Shown in pieces: positions 8,170-18,138 of a stretch of 48,488 nucleotides of DNA. Source of the DNA: Methyloceanibacter sp. (GTDB lineage: Bacteria; Pseudomonadota; Alphaproteobacteria; Rhizobiales; Methyloligellaceae); contig JACMJU010000030.1 of assembly GCA_014380485.1 (NCBI GenBank), forward strand, positions 1-48,488, written 5' to 3'. Position numbers and translations under genes: made by a program. Position 1 is the first letter of the stretch, and every line of letters starts with the position of its first letter. The notes under the pieces were generated by a model that made no database searches, was not told the origin of the DNA, and saw only the letters and a list, made by a program, of their open reading frames with translations.

Positions 8170-10935
8170 ATGCTGTCCTTTGGCGCCATCGCCAGCAAAG
8201 TCTTCGGCTCCTCCAACGACCGGAAACTAAAGAAATACGGCCCGATCGTGGCCCAGATCAATGCGCTCGAGCCCGAGATTGCCGCGCTCTCCGACGAGGC
8301 CCTGCGCGCGCGCACCGACGATTTCCGTGCTCGCGTGCGCGCGGGCACAGCTCTCGATGATTTGATCCCCGAAACTTTCGCCACCGTCCGCGAGGCGGCC
8401 AAGCGCACCCTCGGCCAGCGTCATTTCGACGTGCAGCTCATGGGCGGCATGGTGCTCGACGAAGGCTCCATCGCCGAGATGAAGACCGGCGAGGGCAAGA
8501 CGCTCGTCGCCACGCTGCCGGTCTATCTGAACGCGCTCGCCGGCCGCGGCGTGCATGTCGTCACCGTCAACGACTATCTCGCCAAGCGCGACGCGGCGTG
8601 GATGGGCGCCATCTACAAGTTCCTGGGCTTGACCGTCGGCTGCATCGTGCACGACCTCGACGACCCGCAGCGGCGCGAGCAATATGCCTGCGACGTCACC
8701 TATGGCACCAACAACGAGTTCGGCTTCGACTATCTCCGCGACAATATGAAGTACGCCTCAACCGAGATGGTGCAGCGCGGCCATGTCTTCGCCATCGTCG
8801 ACGAGGTGGACTCGATTTTGATCGACGAGGCGCGGACCCCGCTCATTATCTCGGGCCCGCTCGACGACCGCTCGGAGCTCTACAATTCGATCGACACTTT
8901 CATTCCGAGGCTCGAGACCGGCGACTTCGAGCTCGACGAGAAGACCCGCGTCGTGACCTTGACCGAGGCCGGCAATGAGAAAGTCGAGCAACTGCTCGGC
9001 GAGGCGGGGCTGCTCAAGGGCGAGTCCCTCTACGACATCGAGAACGTCACCGTTGTCCATCATGTGCAGCAGGCGCTCCGCGCGCACAAATTGTTCCAAC
9101 GCGACCGCGACTACATCGTCAAGAACGACGAGGTCATGATCATCGACGAATTCACCGGGCGCATGATGCCGGGACGGCGTTACTCCGAAGGCATGCATCA
9201 GGCGCTCGAGGCCAAGGAACATGTGGCGATTCAGCCCGAGAACCAGACGTTCGCCACCATCACGTTCCAGAACTATTTCCGCCTCTATGAAAAGCTTGCC
9301 GGGATGACCGGCACCGCGGCGACCGAGGCCGACGAGTTCATCGAGACTTACGGAATCGACGTGGTCGAAGTGCCCACCAACGTGGACATGATCCGCGCCG
9401 ATGAGGACGACGAGGTCTACCGCACCGCGCAGGAGAAGTACCGGGCCATCATCGCGCTGATCAAAGAGGCGCAGAAGCGGGGCCAGCCCATGCTGGTCGG
9501 CACCGTCTCGATCGAGAAATCCGAGATCCTCGCCGGCATGCTCAAAAAGGAGAACGTCCCGCATCAGGTGCTGAATGCCCGCTATCACGAGCAGGAGGCG
9601 CATATCATCGCCCAGGCCGGGGTGCCCGGCGCGATCACCATCGCCACCAACATGGCGGGACGCGGCACGGACATTCAGCTCGGCGGCAACCCCGACATGC
9701 TGCTGGAGGATTGGCGTGCCGGCGAGAAGGAAAAGGGCCCAGAGCCGGCGCCGGAGACGATCGCCAAGAAGCGCGCCGAGATCGCCGCCGAAGTGGCCAA
9801 GAAGAAGCAGACGGCGCTCGAGGCCGGCGGCCTTTATGTGGTCGGCACCGAGCGCCACGAGAGCCGCCGCATCGACAACCAGCTGCGGGGCCGCTCGGGC
9901 CGCCAAGGCGATCCCGGCCGCTCGCGCTTCTTCCTCTCGCTCGAAGACGATTTGATGCGCATCTTCGGCTCGCAGCGCATGGACGGCATGCTCCAGACGC
10001 TTGGGCTGAAGGAGGACGAGGCCATCGTCCATCCCTGGATCAACAAGGCGCTGGAGAAGGCGCAAGCCAAAGTCGAAGCGCGCAACTTCGACATCCGCAA
10101 GAACCTGCTCAAATACGACAACGTGATGAACGATCAGCGCAAGGCGATCTTCGAGCAGCGGCTCGAGCTGTTAAGCGACGCCGATTTGAGCGAAACCGTC
10201 GCCGACATGCGCCATCAGGTTATCGACGACATGGTCGGCACGCATATCCCGGAGAAGTCTTATCCCGAGCAATGGGACATCGCCGGCTTGACCGAGGCGA
10301 TGAAGGGCATTTTCGACGTCGACCTTCCCCTTGCCGACTGGGCGGCGGAAGAGGGTATCGGCGATGCCGAACTGCACGAGCGGCTGATCAAGGCCGCGGA
10401 CGAGAGGACCGCCAAGAAGGCGGCCGATATCGGGCCTCAAATCTTGCGCCAGATCGAACGGGCGGTGCTGCTTCAGACGCTCGACAATCTGTGGCGCGAG
10501 CATCTCGTCACGCTCGATCATCTGCGTCAGGTCGTGGGCCTTCGCGGGTATGGCCAGCGCGATCCCTTGAACGAGTATAAGAGTGAGAGCTTCACCTTGT
10601 TCGAGCACATGCTCGCGCGTTTGCGCGAGGCGGTGACCGGACAGCTCGCCCATGTCGAGCTTGCCCGGCAGGACGAGGTGCCGCCGCTCGAGGGCGCCGA
10701 GTTGCCGCCGATGGAGGCGCACCACACCAATCCGATCACCGGGGAAGATGAGTTTGCGCTCGAGACCGCCAATGCCGGCGGCAATGGACGAGGGGCGGCG
10801 AAGCCGGCGCGCGCACGCAAGGCGACCGGCGCCAATCCGGCCGATCCTTCGACCTGGGGTAAGGTGCAGCGGAATGCGCTCTGCCCGTGCGGCTCGGGCA
10901 AGAAATACAAGCACTGCCACGGCACCTTTACTTAG
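8170..10935 (+). CDS. secA: Preprotein translocase ATPase SecA
   Basis: The 921-residue protein is full-length SecA, the cytoplasmic motor that drives preproteins through SecYEG. Visible are Walker A in MKTGEGKT (104-111), the Walker B/DEAD-like [14 protein letters not shown] (from 209), the MAGRGTDI motif of nucleotide-binding domain 2, the [18 protein letters not shown] arginine-finger region, and a C-terminal SEC-C zinc motif [14 protein letters not shown] that binds SecB and phospholipid. ATG at 8170 gives the conserved [18 protein letters not shown] start; the longer open frame to 7996 was rejected. It lies divergent, with two small genes between, from the periplasmic PPIase gene, as often seen in alphaproteobacteria. 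Confidence 0.98.
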   Translation: MLSFGAIASKVFGSSNDRKLKKYGPIVAQINALEPEIAALSDEALRARTDDFRARVRAGTALDDLIPETFATVREAAKRTLGQRHFDVQLMGGMVLDEGSIAEMKTGEGKTLVATLPVYLNALAGRGVHVVTVNDYLAKRDAAWMGAIYKFLGLTVGCIVHDLDDPQRREQYACDVTYGTNNEFGFDYLRDNMKYASTEMVQRGHVFAIVDEVDSILIDEARTPLIISGPLDDRSELYNSIDTFIPRLETGDFELDEKTRVVTLTEAGNEKVEQLLGEAGLLKGESLYDIENVTVVHHVQQALRAHKLFQRDRDYIVKNDEVMIIDEFTGRMMPGRRYSEGMHQALEAKEHVAIQPENQTFATITFQNYFRLYEKLAGMTGTAATEADEFIETYGIDVVEVPTNVDMIRADEDDEVYRTAQEKYRAIIALIKEAQKRGQPMLVGTVSIEKSEILAGMLKKENVPHQVLNARYHEQEAHIIAQAGVPGAITIATNMAGRGTDIQLGGNPDMLLEDWRAGEKEKGPEPAPETIAKKRAEIAAEVAKKKQTALEAGGLYVVGTERHESRRIDNQLRGRSGRQGDPGRSRFFLSLEDDLMRIFGSQRMDGMLQTLGLKEDEAIVHPWINKALEKAQAKVEARNFDIRKNLLKYDNVMNDQRKAIFEQRLELLSDADLSETVADMRHQVIDDMVGTHIPEKSYPEQWDIAGLTEAMKGIFDVDLPLADWAAEEGIGDAELHERLIKAADERTAKKAADIGPQILRQIERAVLLQTLDNLWREHLVTLDHLRQVVGLRGYGQRDPLNEYKSESFTLFEHMLARLREAVTGQLAHVELARQDEVPPLEGAELPPMEAHHTNPITGEDEFALETANAGGNGRGAAKPARARKATGANPADPSTWGKVQRNALCPCGSGKKYKHCHGTFT

Positions 10936-11070
10936 CCCTTATCGCCAGTTGATACGGCCCGGGCGGGAACTCGGCACGCCCTCTGTCGATTTCTTTGCAG
11001 GGCCCAATCCAACCGAGAGCCGCGCATCTATGCCCACGACTCACTCCTCACGCCTCGACGAGGGGCGCCC

Positions 11071-12843
11071 GTGACGCTCGCGCAGGGACTCGCCTTTGCC
11101 ATCGTCATCGTGATGATGGCGCTGTTTGCGTGGGGGAGATTCCGCTACGACTTGGTGGCGGTCCTTGCACTTCTCGCTGCGGTCGGGACGGGGATCGTGC
11201 CACCCGACAAAGCCTTCAAGGGTTTCAGCGACGATGTCGTCATCATCGTGGCAAGCGCGCTTGTGGTCAGCGCGGCGGTCGCGCGTTCGGGCGTCATCGA
11301 ACGCCTGGCGCGCATGCTCGGCCCCTACCTCGCGACCACCACCCAACAAGTCGTCGCGCTCGTCGGCTCGGTGACCGCGCTCTCGGCCTTCGTCAAGAAT
11401 GTCGGGGCGCTGGCCATGCTGATGCCGATCGCCCTCCAACTCGCGCGCCGCACCAACACCTCGCCTTCCTCGCTCTTGATGCCGATGTCGTTCGGGGCGC
11501 TGCTGGGCGGCATTGTGACGCTCGTCGGCACCTCGCCTAACATCATCGTGTCGCGGGTGCGCGAGCAGATTCTCGGCCAGCCGTTCGGCATGTTCGATTT
11601 CACCCCCGTCGGCGCCGGTGTTGCAATCGCGGGCTTCATCTTCCTCGTTTTTGGCTGGCGGCTCCTCCCCCGTGACCGCAAGGGCGCGGTCTCCATGGAT
11701 GCCGCCTTCAAGCTCGAAGGTTACACCACCGAGGTGAAGGTCCCCGAGGATTCCCCTGCCGCAGGCGTAACCGTGAAAGCGCTCGAGGAGCTTGGCGAGA
11801 ACGAGATCGATGTGATCACCTTGATCAGGGGTGTTACCCGCCGCTACGAACCGGCGGGTAACACGGTCATCAAGCCCGGCGACATTCTCATCTTGCAGGG
11901 GGAGCCGGCCGCGCTCGAACGCATCGTCGCCTTGGAAAAGCTGAAGCTCACCCGCGAGGGCAAAAGCCACGAGATCGACACACCGACCGACGAGATCGGC
12001 GTCACGGAGGCGGTGATTACGCCGGACTCCCAGCTGGTCGGCAGCTCAGTGGGTCAGCTCAAATTGTTCGACCGCTACGCGGTCAATCTTCTCGCGGTGA
12101 GCCGTAGAGGCCGGCGCATTGCGCATCGCTTGCGGGGGGTGAAGCTCAGAGCCGGCGACGTTGTCGTGCTCAGGGGTAACCTTGCGGCCATGCCCGAGAC
12201 GCTTGGCGATCTGCATTGCCTGCCGTTGGCTGAGCGCGATCTTCGCATCGGCCGGAAGGCAAGCCTCTTCCCCATCGTCGTTCTTGCCGCAGCCATTGCG
12301 TTGGTGGCGATCAACATCGTCCCCGTCGCCATCGCCTTTTTCGGCGCCGCGGTGATCCTTGTCCTGGCGCGCTCGCTCTCCTTGCGGGAGGCCTATGACG
12401 CGATCGAATGGCCGATCCTCATCATGCTCGGCGCACTGATCCCGGTAAGCGATGCCTTGCGCACGACCGGCGGTACCGATTTGATCGCTGCCGGATTGTC
12501 GCAGGCGGCGGTGTGGCTGCCCGCGACCGGCGCGCTCGCTCTTATGCTTGCCGCAGCAATGGCGGTAACGCCATTCCTCAACAATGCCGCCACGGTTCTC
12601 GTGATGGCGCCTATTGCCGCCAGCTTCGCGGAGAGGCTCGGCTACAACGCCGATCCCTTCCTCATGGCGGTGGCGATCGGGGCCGCTTGCGACTTCCTCA
12701 CGCCGATTGGGCATCAGTGCAATACGCTGGTGATGGGTCCGGGCGGTTACCGCTTCGGCGATTATTGGCGGCTCGGGCTGCCTTTATCGCTTATCGTGCT
12801 TGCCACGGGCGTGCCGCTCATTGCCTTCTTCTGGCCGGTCTGA
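11071..12843 (+). CDS. SLC13/DASS-type anion permease with two TrkA-C (RCK_C) domains
   Basis: The 590-residue integral membrane protein has two blocks of membrane helices, at about residues 1-205 and 405-590, around two TrkA-C domains (about 215-305 and 310-400; VTVKALEELGENEIDVITLIRG, then QLVGSSVGQLKLF). This layout is typical of the bacterial SLC13 group of sulfate, dicarboxylate or other anion symporters. Hairpin motifs that coordinate sodium and substrate in the family are recognisable (LSAFVKNVGA; PFLNNAATV; TPIGHQCNTLVMGPGGY). The transported ion cannot be told. Translation starts at a GTG. It ends three bases from the convergent L,D-transpeptidase gene. Confidence 0.88.
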   Translation: MTLAQGLAFAIVIVMMALFAWGRFRYDLVAVLALLAAVGTGIVPPDKAFKGFSDDVVIIVASALVVSAAVARSGVIERLARMLGPYLATTTQQVVALVGSVTALSAFVKNVGALAMLMPIALQLARRTNTSPSSLLMPMSFGALLGGIVTLVGTSPNIIVSRVREQILGQPFGMFDFTPVGAGVAIAGFIFLVFGWRLLPRDRKGAVSMDAAFKLEGYTTEVKVPEDSPAAGVTVKALEELGENEIDVITLIRGVTRRYEPAGNTVIKPGDILILQGEPAALERIVALEKLKLTREGKSHEIDTPTDEIGVTEAVITPDSQLVGSSVGQLKLFDRYAVNLLAVSRRGRRIAHRLRGVKLRAGDVVVLRGNLAAMPETLGDLHCLPLAERDLRIGRKASLFPIVVLAAAIALVAINIVPVAIAFFGAAVILVLARSLSLREAYDAIEWPILIMLGALIPVSDALRTTGGTDLIAAGLSQAAVWLPATGALALMLAAAMAVTPFLNNAATVLVMAPIAASFAERLGYNADPFLMAVAIGAACDFLTPIGHQCNTLVMGPGGYRFGDYWRLGLPLSLIVLATGVPLIAFFWPV

Positions 12844-12846
12844 ACC

Positions 12847-13683
12847 TCACGAATTGCCGGCGATTTCGGGCGGGCAGCGCTCCTCGACGGTGTTTGCGAC
12901 GGTTGCAGTGCTGCCGGCCGCGAACACGTAACGGCCCCCGCAAACGCTGACGGCGGGCGGAATGCGGCTCGGCTCGAACAAATCGTAACCCTTCTTGAGG
13001 TCGGCCCAGAACCTCTCCCACCTGCTGCCCTGCCGCGCCTTCACGGCGCTGTCCGTCATGCGGAAGGGGAAGACATGGACGGGAAAGCGCGCCTGACCCT
13101 GATCGAGCGCCGCGGTCACGAGGCGCCAAATCTCATCGACCGCGGGATCGGTTACGGCAAAGCAGCCGATCGAGGCGCAGCCCCCATGCACCATGAGAAA
13201 GGAACCGGTGCGCCCATGCGCCTGGTCGAATGCGTTGGGAAAGCCGAGATTGAAGGAGCGGTGCATGACGCTGTTTGGATTGAGCTGCTCGGAGGCGACC
13301 GTGTAAAAGCCCTCGGGCGCCTGGCGGTCGCCCTCCCGGAGCTTCGGCCCGAGCCGGCCCGACCACAGGCAGATGGGATAGGTGGCGAAGCGCTCGAAGC
13401 GGCCCCCCTTCTCGACCCACAGCTCGAGCTCGGATTCAAGCTTGAAGATGCGAATGTAGACGGGGACGCCGAGTTTGACCTGATGGGCGGCAAGCCGCTC
13501 GTCGAAGCGGGCAAGGTCGGGAGTGTGCGGCAATGTCTCGCCCGCCCGGAAGCGAGCCTGGTAGTCGGCCCGTGTCAGATTGATGCGCACGCGGTCGATA
13601 AGCTCACGCCCCTCGGGCGTCAGCAGGTAGTAGCCCGCGCCCGCGATGGCGATGAGGAAAATGATGGAGAGGGCGCGCCGCAT
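12847..13683 (-). CDS. Membrane-anchored L,D-transpeptidase (YafK type)
   Basis: The 278-residue protein has an N-terminal signal anchor (IIFLIAIAGAGYYLL) and a YkuD/YafK-type catalytic domain with IRIFKLESELELWV, YPICLWSGRLGPKLREGDRQAPEG and the catalytic HGGCASIGCFAVTD, giving His166, Ser171 and nucleophile Cys174. By family it would act on peptidoglycan peptides in the periplasm, either cross-linking stems, attaching a protein, or cleaving such links. A GTG at 13692 would add three residues; ATG at 13683 is preferred. A close paralogue lies 105 bases upstream on the same strand (about 30-35% identical by eye across the core), so the two probably arose by tandem duplication. Confidence 0.88.
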   Translation of the reverse strand: MRRALSIIFLIAIAGAGYYLLTPEGRELIDRVRINLTRADYQARFRAGETLPHTPDLARFDERLAAHQVKLGVPVYIRIFKLESELELWVEKGGRFERFATYPICLWSGRLGPKLREGDRQAPEGFYTVASEQLNPNSVMHRSFNLGFPNAFDQAHGRTGSFLMVHGGCASIGCFAVTDPAVDEIWRLVTAALDQGQARFPVHVFPFRMTDSAVKARQGSRWERFWADLKKGYDLFEPSRIPPAVSVCGGRYVFAAGSTATVANTVEERCPPEIAGNS

Positions 13684-13788
13684 CTCAGTCACCGGCGATC
13701 AGAATAAAGAGTTCAGCCGGACCCAGTATAGGTTCTCTTTCGACGGAATTCTGACGGCCCGACGCCGGCTTGTGAATTCCGATCTCCG

Positions 13789-14718
13789 CTAACGCCCAGG
13801 CGTTGCGGGGCCGAGCGTGAAGGCGCTGTAGCCCGGTTTCGACGGCCCAAAGCTCAGGCCGAGCACGCTGCCGAGCGGCTTCGCCAGAGAGGCGGACTGG
13901 CGCTTGCTCGCGGGCTTGCCCGAGGCTTCCTGAGTGGCGGGCGCCCGTGGGATCGGCAGCTTCTTATAGGCCGGACAGGCGCCGGTGGGATTGAGACTGG
14001 CGTTAGCGGCGAAGGATGCGTTGATCAAATAGCGCTTGTTGCACACGGCGACATTGGGCGGCAGACGGCTGATCTCGAAATAGTCGTAGCCTTCCTTCAA
14101 GTTCTTCCAGAAGTCGTGCCACTTGTCGTCCTTGTGGGCCGCCAGGTTGGCCGCGGTCATGCGAAACGGATAGGCTTGAACTTGGATCTCCTCCTGTCCG
14201 TTTTGCAGCGCCTCGCGCGCGAGCGTGAAAATCTCCTCGACCACCGCATCGGTCATGGCGTAGCAGCCGGACGAGGTGCAATCGCCATGCACCATGATGT
14301 TCTTTCCAGTGCGGCCATAGGCGCGATCATAGGTGTTGGGGAAGCCGACATCGAAGGAGAGGTAGTATTTGCTTCGCGGGTTCATCTGGTCGAGCGAGAC
14401 GGAATAGAAACCTTCGGGCGCTTGCCGGTCGCCCTGCTCGACCTTCGGACCGAGCCCGCCGGAATAGCTGCAGATCGGATAGGTCTTGAAGTGATAGAAG
14501 CGCCCGTTGTCCTTGGCCTTCCACACTTCGAGTTCGGATTCGGCCTTGAATATGCGGATGAGGACGGGCGACTGTTCGGTCATGCCCTTCTCGGCAAGCA
14601 GCGTCCTTGTCTGCGTCGAAAGCGGCTTCAGATAGGGCGGCGAGAACTGACCGCAGCCCGACAGCGCGGCAGCCACGGTCGCCATGGTCATGGCCGTGAC
14701 AAAGCTTGAACGAAACAT
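13789..14718 (-). CDS. L,D-transpeptidase lipoprotein (YafK type)
   Basis: The 309-residue product carries a lipoprotein signal with lipobox ALSGC (Cys22), so it is probably anchored to a membrane in the periplasm. The catalytic domain (about 52-250) shares the motifs of its neighbour: IRIFKAESELEVW, YPICSYSGGLGPKVEQGDRQAPEG and HGDCTSSGCYAMTD, giving His144 and Cys152. A Pro/Ser/Lys-rich tail of about 70 residues has no counterpart in the neighbour. ATG at 14718 is preceded by AAGGGG; the longer open frame to 14826 would remove the lipobox from the N-terminus. Family role: peptidoglycan L,D-transpeptidation or linking or cleaving of wall-bound proteins. Confidence 0.88.
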   Translation of the reverse strand: MFRSSFVTAMTMATVAAALSGCGQFSPPYLKPLSTQTRTLLAEKGMTEQSPVLIRIFKAESELEVWKAKDNGRFYHFKTYPICSYSGGLGPKVEQGDRQAPEGFYSVSLDQMNPRSKYYLSFDVGFPNTYDRAYGRTGKNIMVHGDCTSSGCYAMTDAVVEEIFTLAREALQNGQEEIQVQAYPFRMTAANLAAHKDDKWHDFWKNLKEGYDYFEISRLPPNVAVCNKRYLINASFAANASLNPTGACPAYKKLPIPRAPATQEASGKPASKRQSASLAKPLGSVLGLSFGPSKPGYSAFTLGPATPGR

Positions 14719-14825
14719 ACGCGAGTGCCCCTTAGCGCAACTCGGCCAAGATCGACGGTGAGAGGTTAAATCGAAGTTAGCGCTTCCGGCGGCGCTGGCC
14801 CCTCGGCTCCCCCGATTTGGCGGCA

Positions 14826-14831
14826 ATTATA
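14826..14831 (-). promoter_or_regulatory. Perfect TATAAT -10 element upstream of the lipoprotein transpeptidase
   Basis: On the minus strand this hexamer reads TATAAT, about 107 bases before the ATG at 14718, in the 171-base gap behind accA. No good -35 lies at 16-18 bases, so it may need an activator or be chance in an AT-richer patch. Confidence 0.35.
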
Positions 14832-14889
14832 AGCGTGCTCAGGCTTGAGGTGGACTCAAAAGATGGCGCTTTTTTGGGTTGTCCCAGCC

Positions 14890-15843
14890 TCAGCTCGCCC
14901 GCCCCATGGATAAGAATTTGTCCCGTCTTTGCTTGCGAATCTCCGCCGGGGTGAGGCCCTCATAGGTGGCAAGCGCCTGGATGATGGTCTCGCCCGCGAC
15001 GCGCACCACCTCGATCCCGTCCCGATGCGCCCCGCCGATCGGCTCGGCAATGATTCCATCGATGATGCCGAGCCTCAGCAAATCCTGGGCGGTAATCTTC
15101 ATATTGGTCGCGGCGTCCACCGCCCGCGCCGAATCCCGCCACAAAATCGAGGCCGCGGCCTCCGGCGAGGCGACCGTGTAGATCGCATGTTCGAGCATGT
15201 AGACCCGGTTGGCGGTGGCGATGGCGACCGCCCCGCCGGAGCCGCCCTCGCCGATAATGACCGCGACGATCGGCACGCCGAGGCTCAAGCAGCGATCGGT
15301 GGAGCGGGCGATGGCCTCGGCCTGGCCGCGCTCCTCGGCCCCGATACCGGGATAGGCTCCGGCGGTATCGACGAGGCTCACCACCGGAAGCTGGAAGCGA
15401 TCGGCCATGTCCATCAGCCGCACCGCCTTGCGGTAGCCTTCGGGGCGCGCCATGCCGAAATTGTGCTTGATGCGGCCCTCGGTGTCGGAACCCTTCTCGT
15501 GACCCAGCACCATCACCGAGCGTCCGGCAAGGCGGCCGATGCCGCCGACAATGGCCTGATCCTCGGCAAAAAAACGATCGCCGGCGAGCGGGGTGAAATC
15601 CTGAACGAGCGCATCGACGTAATGGCGGAAATGCGGACGCTCGGGATGACGGGCGACCTGCGTTTTTTGCCAAGGGGTCAGGCCTGAATAGGTCTCCTCC
15701 AGGGCCTCCCGCGCCTTCCTCTCGAGCTTGGCAAGCTCCTCCTCGATGGAGACAGAGTGCTGCTTGGAGGCGAGCGCTTTCAGCTCGGCGACCCTGCTTT
15801 CCAGTTCGGCAATCGGTTTTTCGAAATCGAGATAAGTGCGCAT
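14890..15843 (-). CDS. accA: Acetyl-CoA carboxylase carboxyltransferase subunit alpha
   Basis: The 317-residue protein matches AccA in length and motifs: an N-terminal coiled region (FEKPIAELESRVAEL), the WQKTQVARHPERPHFRHYVD segment, the crotonase-fold core GRSVMVLGHEKGSDTEGRI, the oxyanion-hole stretch IGEGGSGGA and PEAAASILWRD. With AccD it transfers carboxyl from carboxybiotin to acetyl-CoA, forming malonyl-CoA, the first step of fatty-acid synthesis, in the cytoplasm. The gene follows xerD on the same strand after a 121-base gap, a neighbourhood common in Rhizobiales. Confidence 0.97.
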   Translation of the reverse strand: MRTYLDFEKPIAELESRVAELKALASKQHSVSIEEELAKLERKAREALEETYSGLTPWQKTQVARHPERPHFRHYVDALVQDFTPLAGDRFFAEDQAIVGGIGRLAGRSVMVLGHEKGSDTEGRIKHNFGMARPEGYRKAVRLMDMADRFQLPVVSLVDTAGAYPGIGAEERGQAEAIARSTDRCLSLGVPIVAVIIGEGGSGGAVAIATANRVYMLEHAIYTVASPEAAASILWRDSARAVDAATNMKITAQDLLRLGIIDGIIAEPIGGAHRDGIEVVRVAGETIIQALATYEGLTPAEIRKQRRDKFLSMGRAS

Positions 15844-15964
15844 TCGGCCCGTTTATGCCCTTGGAACCCTTGTCCCGGAGTCTTAAGGCGACAGTTGAGG
15901 CAATGGAATGGCGTTGTAAGTGGCCTTGGGGCGGGGTGCTGTCAACTTGCCACCCGCCGCAAGC

Positions 15965-16936
15965 CTAGCTCCGCTTGGTTAAGCAAGCCTGTGCCAACGG
16001 GTGATGCTGCTCGACCAGGCGGCGCAGCCGCTCCTCGATGACATGGGTATAGATCTGCGTCGTGGAGATATCGGCATGCCCGAGCAGCTGCTGCACCGTG
16101 CGTAGATCGGCGCCGCGTTCCAGGAGATGGCTGGCGAAAGCGTGGCGAAGGACGTGCGGCGAGACGCGAGCCGGCTCGAGCCCGGCGGCGAGGGCGAGCG
16201 ACTTAAGCTCCTGCCCGAAACGCTGGCGGGTGAGGTGCCGGCCGCCGCTTGAGGGGAAGAGCCAAGGCGAGACCGCCCTCCCCTCGGCTTCGTCGGCGCG
16301 GACCGCGGCAAGGTGGGCGCTCAGCGCCGCCCGAGCCGTCTCGTTCAATGGCACGAGCCGCTCACGCCCGCCTTTGCCCTTGATGGTGAGCACCCTGTCG
16401 TCGGCCATGAGCACGTTGCGCGGCAGCGAGATCAGCTCGGACACGCGCAAGCCGGTGGCATAGAGCGTCTCGAGAGCGGCATAGAGCCTCAGCGCACGCC
16501 GCTGGCCTGTCCCTTCGGCCGCCGTCGCGCCGGCATCCTTCGCGGTATCGAGAAGCGTCTCCACCTCGGCGAGCGAGAGAATTTTCGGAAGGGGACGCCC
16601 GAGCTTCGGGCTATCGATGGCGGAGCAAGGATCGTCGGCGCGCAGCCCCTCGCCCAAAAGGAAGCGGAAGAATTGGCGCATGGCCGAGAGCTTCCGCGCG
16701 CGCGAGGTCGGCGCCAACCCTCGGCGGGCGAGACCGGCGAGATAGGCGCGGAGATGATCGGGCGCTGCGGTCCTTGCGTTCTTACCCTTGGCGGCGAGGA
16801 ACGCGAGAAAGTCGGCGAGGTCGCGCGTATAGGCTTCGACGGTATGGGCAGCCGCCCCGCGCTCGGCGGCGAGCATGTCGAGGAAGAGCGCAAGCTCGGA
16901 AGAGCCTTTTCCGCGCGGCGATCGGTGTGCGCCCAA
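15965..16936 (-). CDS. xerD: Tyrosine recombinase XerD
   Basis: The 323-residue protein has a SAM-like core-binding domain (about 13-100) and a tyrosine recombinase catalytic domain with all six active-site residues: Arg164, Lys188 (GKGG), His261 and Arg264 (SPHVLRHAFASHLL), His287 (LLGHADIS) and Tyr296 (TTQIYTHV). This is the pattern of XerD, which with XerC resolves chromosome dimers at dif. Its core-gene context (aroKB, accA) argues against a phage integrase. The start is a TTG at 16936: an in-frame TGA lies just upstream and the next ATG would cut into the DNA-binding domain. Confidence 0.93.
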   Translation of the reverse strand: MGAHRSPRGKGSSELALFLDMLAAERGAAAHTVEAYTRDLADFLAFLAAKGKNARTAAPDHLRAYLAGLARRGLAPTSRARKLSAMRQFFRFLLGEGLRADDPCSAIDSPKLGRPLPKILSLAEVETLLDTAKDAGATAAEGTGQRRALRLYAALETLYATGLRVSELISLPRNVLMADDRVLTIKGKGGRERLVPLNETARAALSAHLAAVRADEAEGRAVSPWLFPSSGGRHLTRQRFGQELKSLALAAGLEPARVSPHVLRHAFASHLLERGADLRTVQQLLGHADISTTQIYTHVIEERLRRLVEQHHPLAQACLTKRS

Positions 16937-17084
16937 GGTTCAAGCCTTTCCGTGCGAGGGCATGCGCGCGTAGAGCGCCTCGAAGCCGAGACGCCGCGCC
17001 TCGGCACCGAGAAAGTCGAGAGCGGGCAGACGCGGACCGTCCCCGCTCAGGTCGGCAGGAGCGGCGCCCGGGAGCGGAGGAAGC

Positions 17085-17315
17085 TCACTGCGCTCGACGC
17101 CCGGTACCATCGGCGCTGTCGGCAGGAACAGCGGCGTCAGCATCAGGGCTGGGCGTAGAAGCCGTCGTATCGTCGAGCCGGCCTTTGACGTTGCGCAGCG
17201 CCTTTGAGATTTCTTTAGGCTCCGGCTGGAAGTATTCAGCGAGCACATAGAGGCTTCCAGCGATGACACCGGCGATCACCCCCAAAATCATCAGGAAACG
17301 GAACAGTGTCGGCAT
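17085..17315 (-). CDS. Small single-pass membrane protein
   Basis: The 76-residue protein has one N-terminal membrane segment (about residues 5-27, FRFLMILGVIAGVIAGSLYVLA), then EYFQPEPKEISKAL, then an acidic Ala/Ser/Asp-rich tail. The membrane helix followed by F-x-P-x-P-K/R-E-I resembles a small protein I know to lie between aroK and xerD in many Rhizobiales; no function is known. It lies divergently from aroK. Confidence 0.7.
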   Translation of the reverse strand: MPTLFRFLMILGVIAGVIAGSLYVLAEYFQPEPKEISKALRNVKGRLDDTTASTPSPDADAAVPADSADGTGRRAQ

Positions 17316-17511
17316 CGAGGCGCTCGTGCTCCCAAAACTCTATTCGTCGCGAACGGGGCCTCATTATGACCCAAAAAACGCCCAGCGCCTTATCCTCAAC
17401 GGTATCATGGACGATTCGACATGGCGCTGTCAGCATGGGAAATTCCCGGATTTCGCGAGTCGTTCGCGAGGCGCCGCGGCGCCCGGCGATCTCCTCACCT
17501 TAGACAACCGG

Positions 17512-18138
17512 ATGAACCTGGAACTGACCGAGAACAAGAAGGACGACCGGCAGGAGCGCGTGACGTTGATTCGCGAGGCGCTCGGGCCGCGCAGCATCGT
17601 GCTGATCGGGCTCATGGGCGCCGGCAAGACCGCCGTGGGCAGGCGGCTCGCGGCCCGGGTTGAACTGCCTTTCATTGATGCCGACACCGAAATCGAGGCG
17701 GCCGCGGGCGCCAGTATCAGCGAAATCTTCGCCGAGCACGGCGAAGGCTATTTCCGCCAGGGCGAGCGCAAGGTGATCGCGCGGCTGCTCGAGAGCGGAC
17801 CGCAGGTTCTCGCTACCGGCGGTGGCGCCTATATGGATGCCGAGACGCGGGCCAATATCAAGGCGCGCGGACTTTCGGTTTGGCTCAAGGCCGACCTCAA
17901 GGTGCTGCTCAAGCGCGTCGGACGACGCGATAACCGGCCTCTGCTTGCCGCCGGCGACCCAGGAAAAGTGATGAGCCGGCTCATGGAAGAGCGCTATCCC
18001 GTCTATGCCGAGGCCGATGTGACGGTTGAGAGCCGCGACGTGCCCCACGACGCGATGGTGGGGATCGTGATTGACGCGCTCGCTGCCAAGTTGGGCTACA
18101 CCGCCAAGCCGGTCAAACGCCGCAAGAAGGCACAATGA
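17512..18138 (+). CDS. aroK: Shikimate kinase
   Basis: The 208-residue protein phosphorylates shikimate at the 3-hydroxyl in the pathway to aromatic amino acids. Visible are Walker A GLMGAGKT, the shikimate-binding Asp in DADTEIE, FRQGER with its substrate-contacting Arg, the glycine loop ATGGGAY and the lid RRDNRPLL. An in-frame ATG at 17407 would add 35 residues without family resemblance; 17512 is chosen although no clear ribosome-binding site precedes it. The stop overlaps the aroB start by four bases (ATGA), so the two are translationally coupled. Confidence 0.93.
   Translation: MNLELTENKKDDRQERVTLIREALGPRSIVLIGLMGAGKTAVGRRLAARVELPFIDADTEIEAAAGASISEIFAEHGEGYFRQGERKVIARLLESGPQVLATGGGAYMDAETRANIKARGLSVWLKADLKVLLKRVGRRDNRPLLAAGDPGKVMSRLMEERYPVYAEADVTVESRDVPHDAMVGIVIDALAAKLGYTAKPVKRRKKAQ

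Noticed and set aside
8758-10065. 435-codon minus-strand open frame inside secA
   Set aside because: It mirrors secA codon structure, has low-complexity His/Asp/Leu composition and no recognisable domain.
15965-16936. Tyrosine recombinase as a mobile-element integrase
   Set aside because: Core gene neighbours and XerD-like sequence throughout; no att sites or phage genes nearby.
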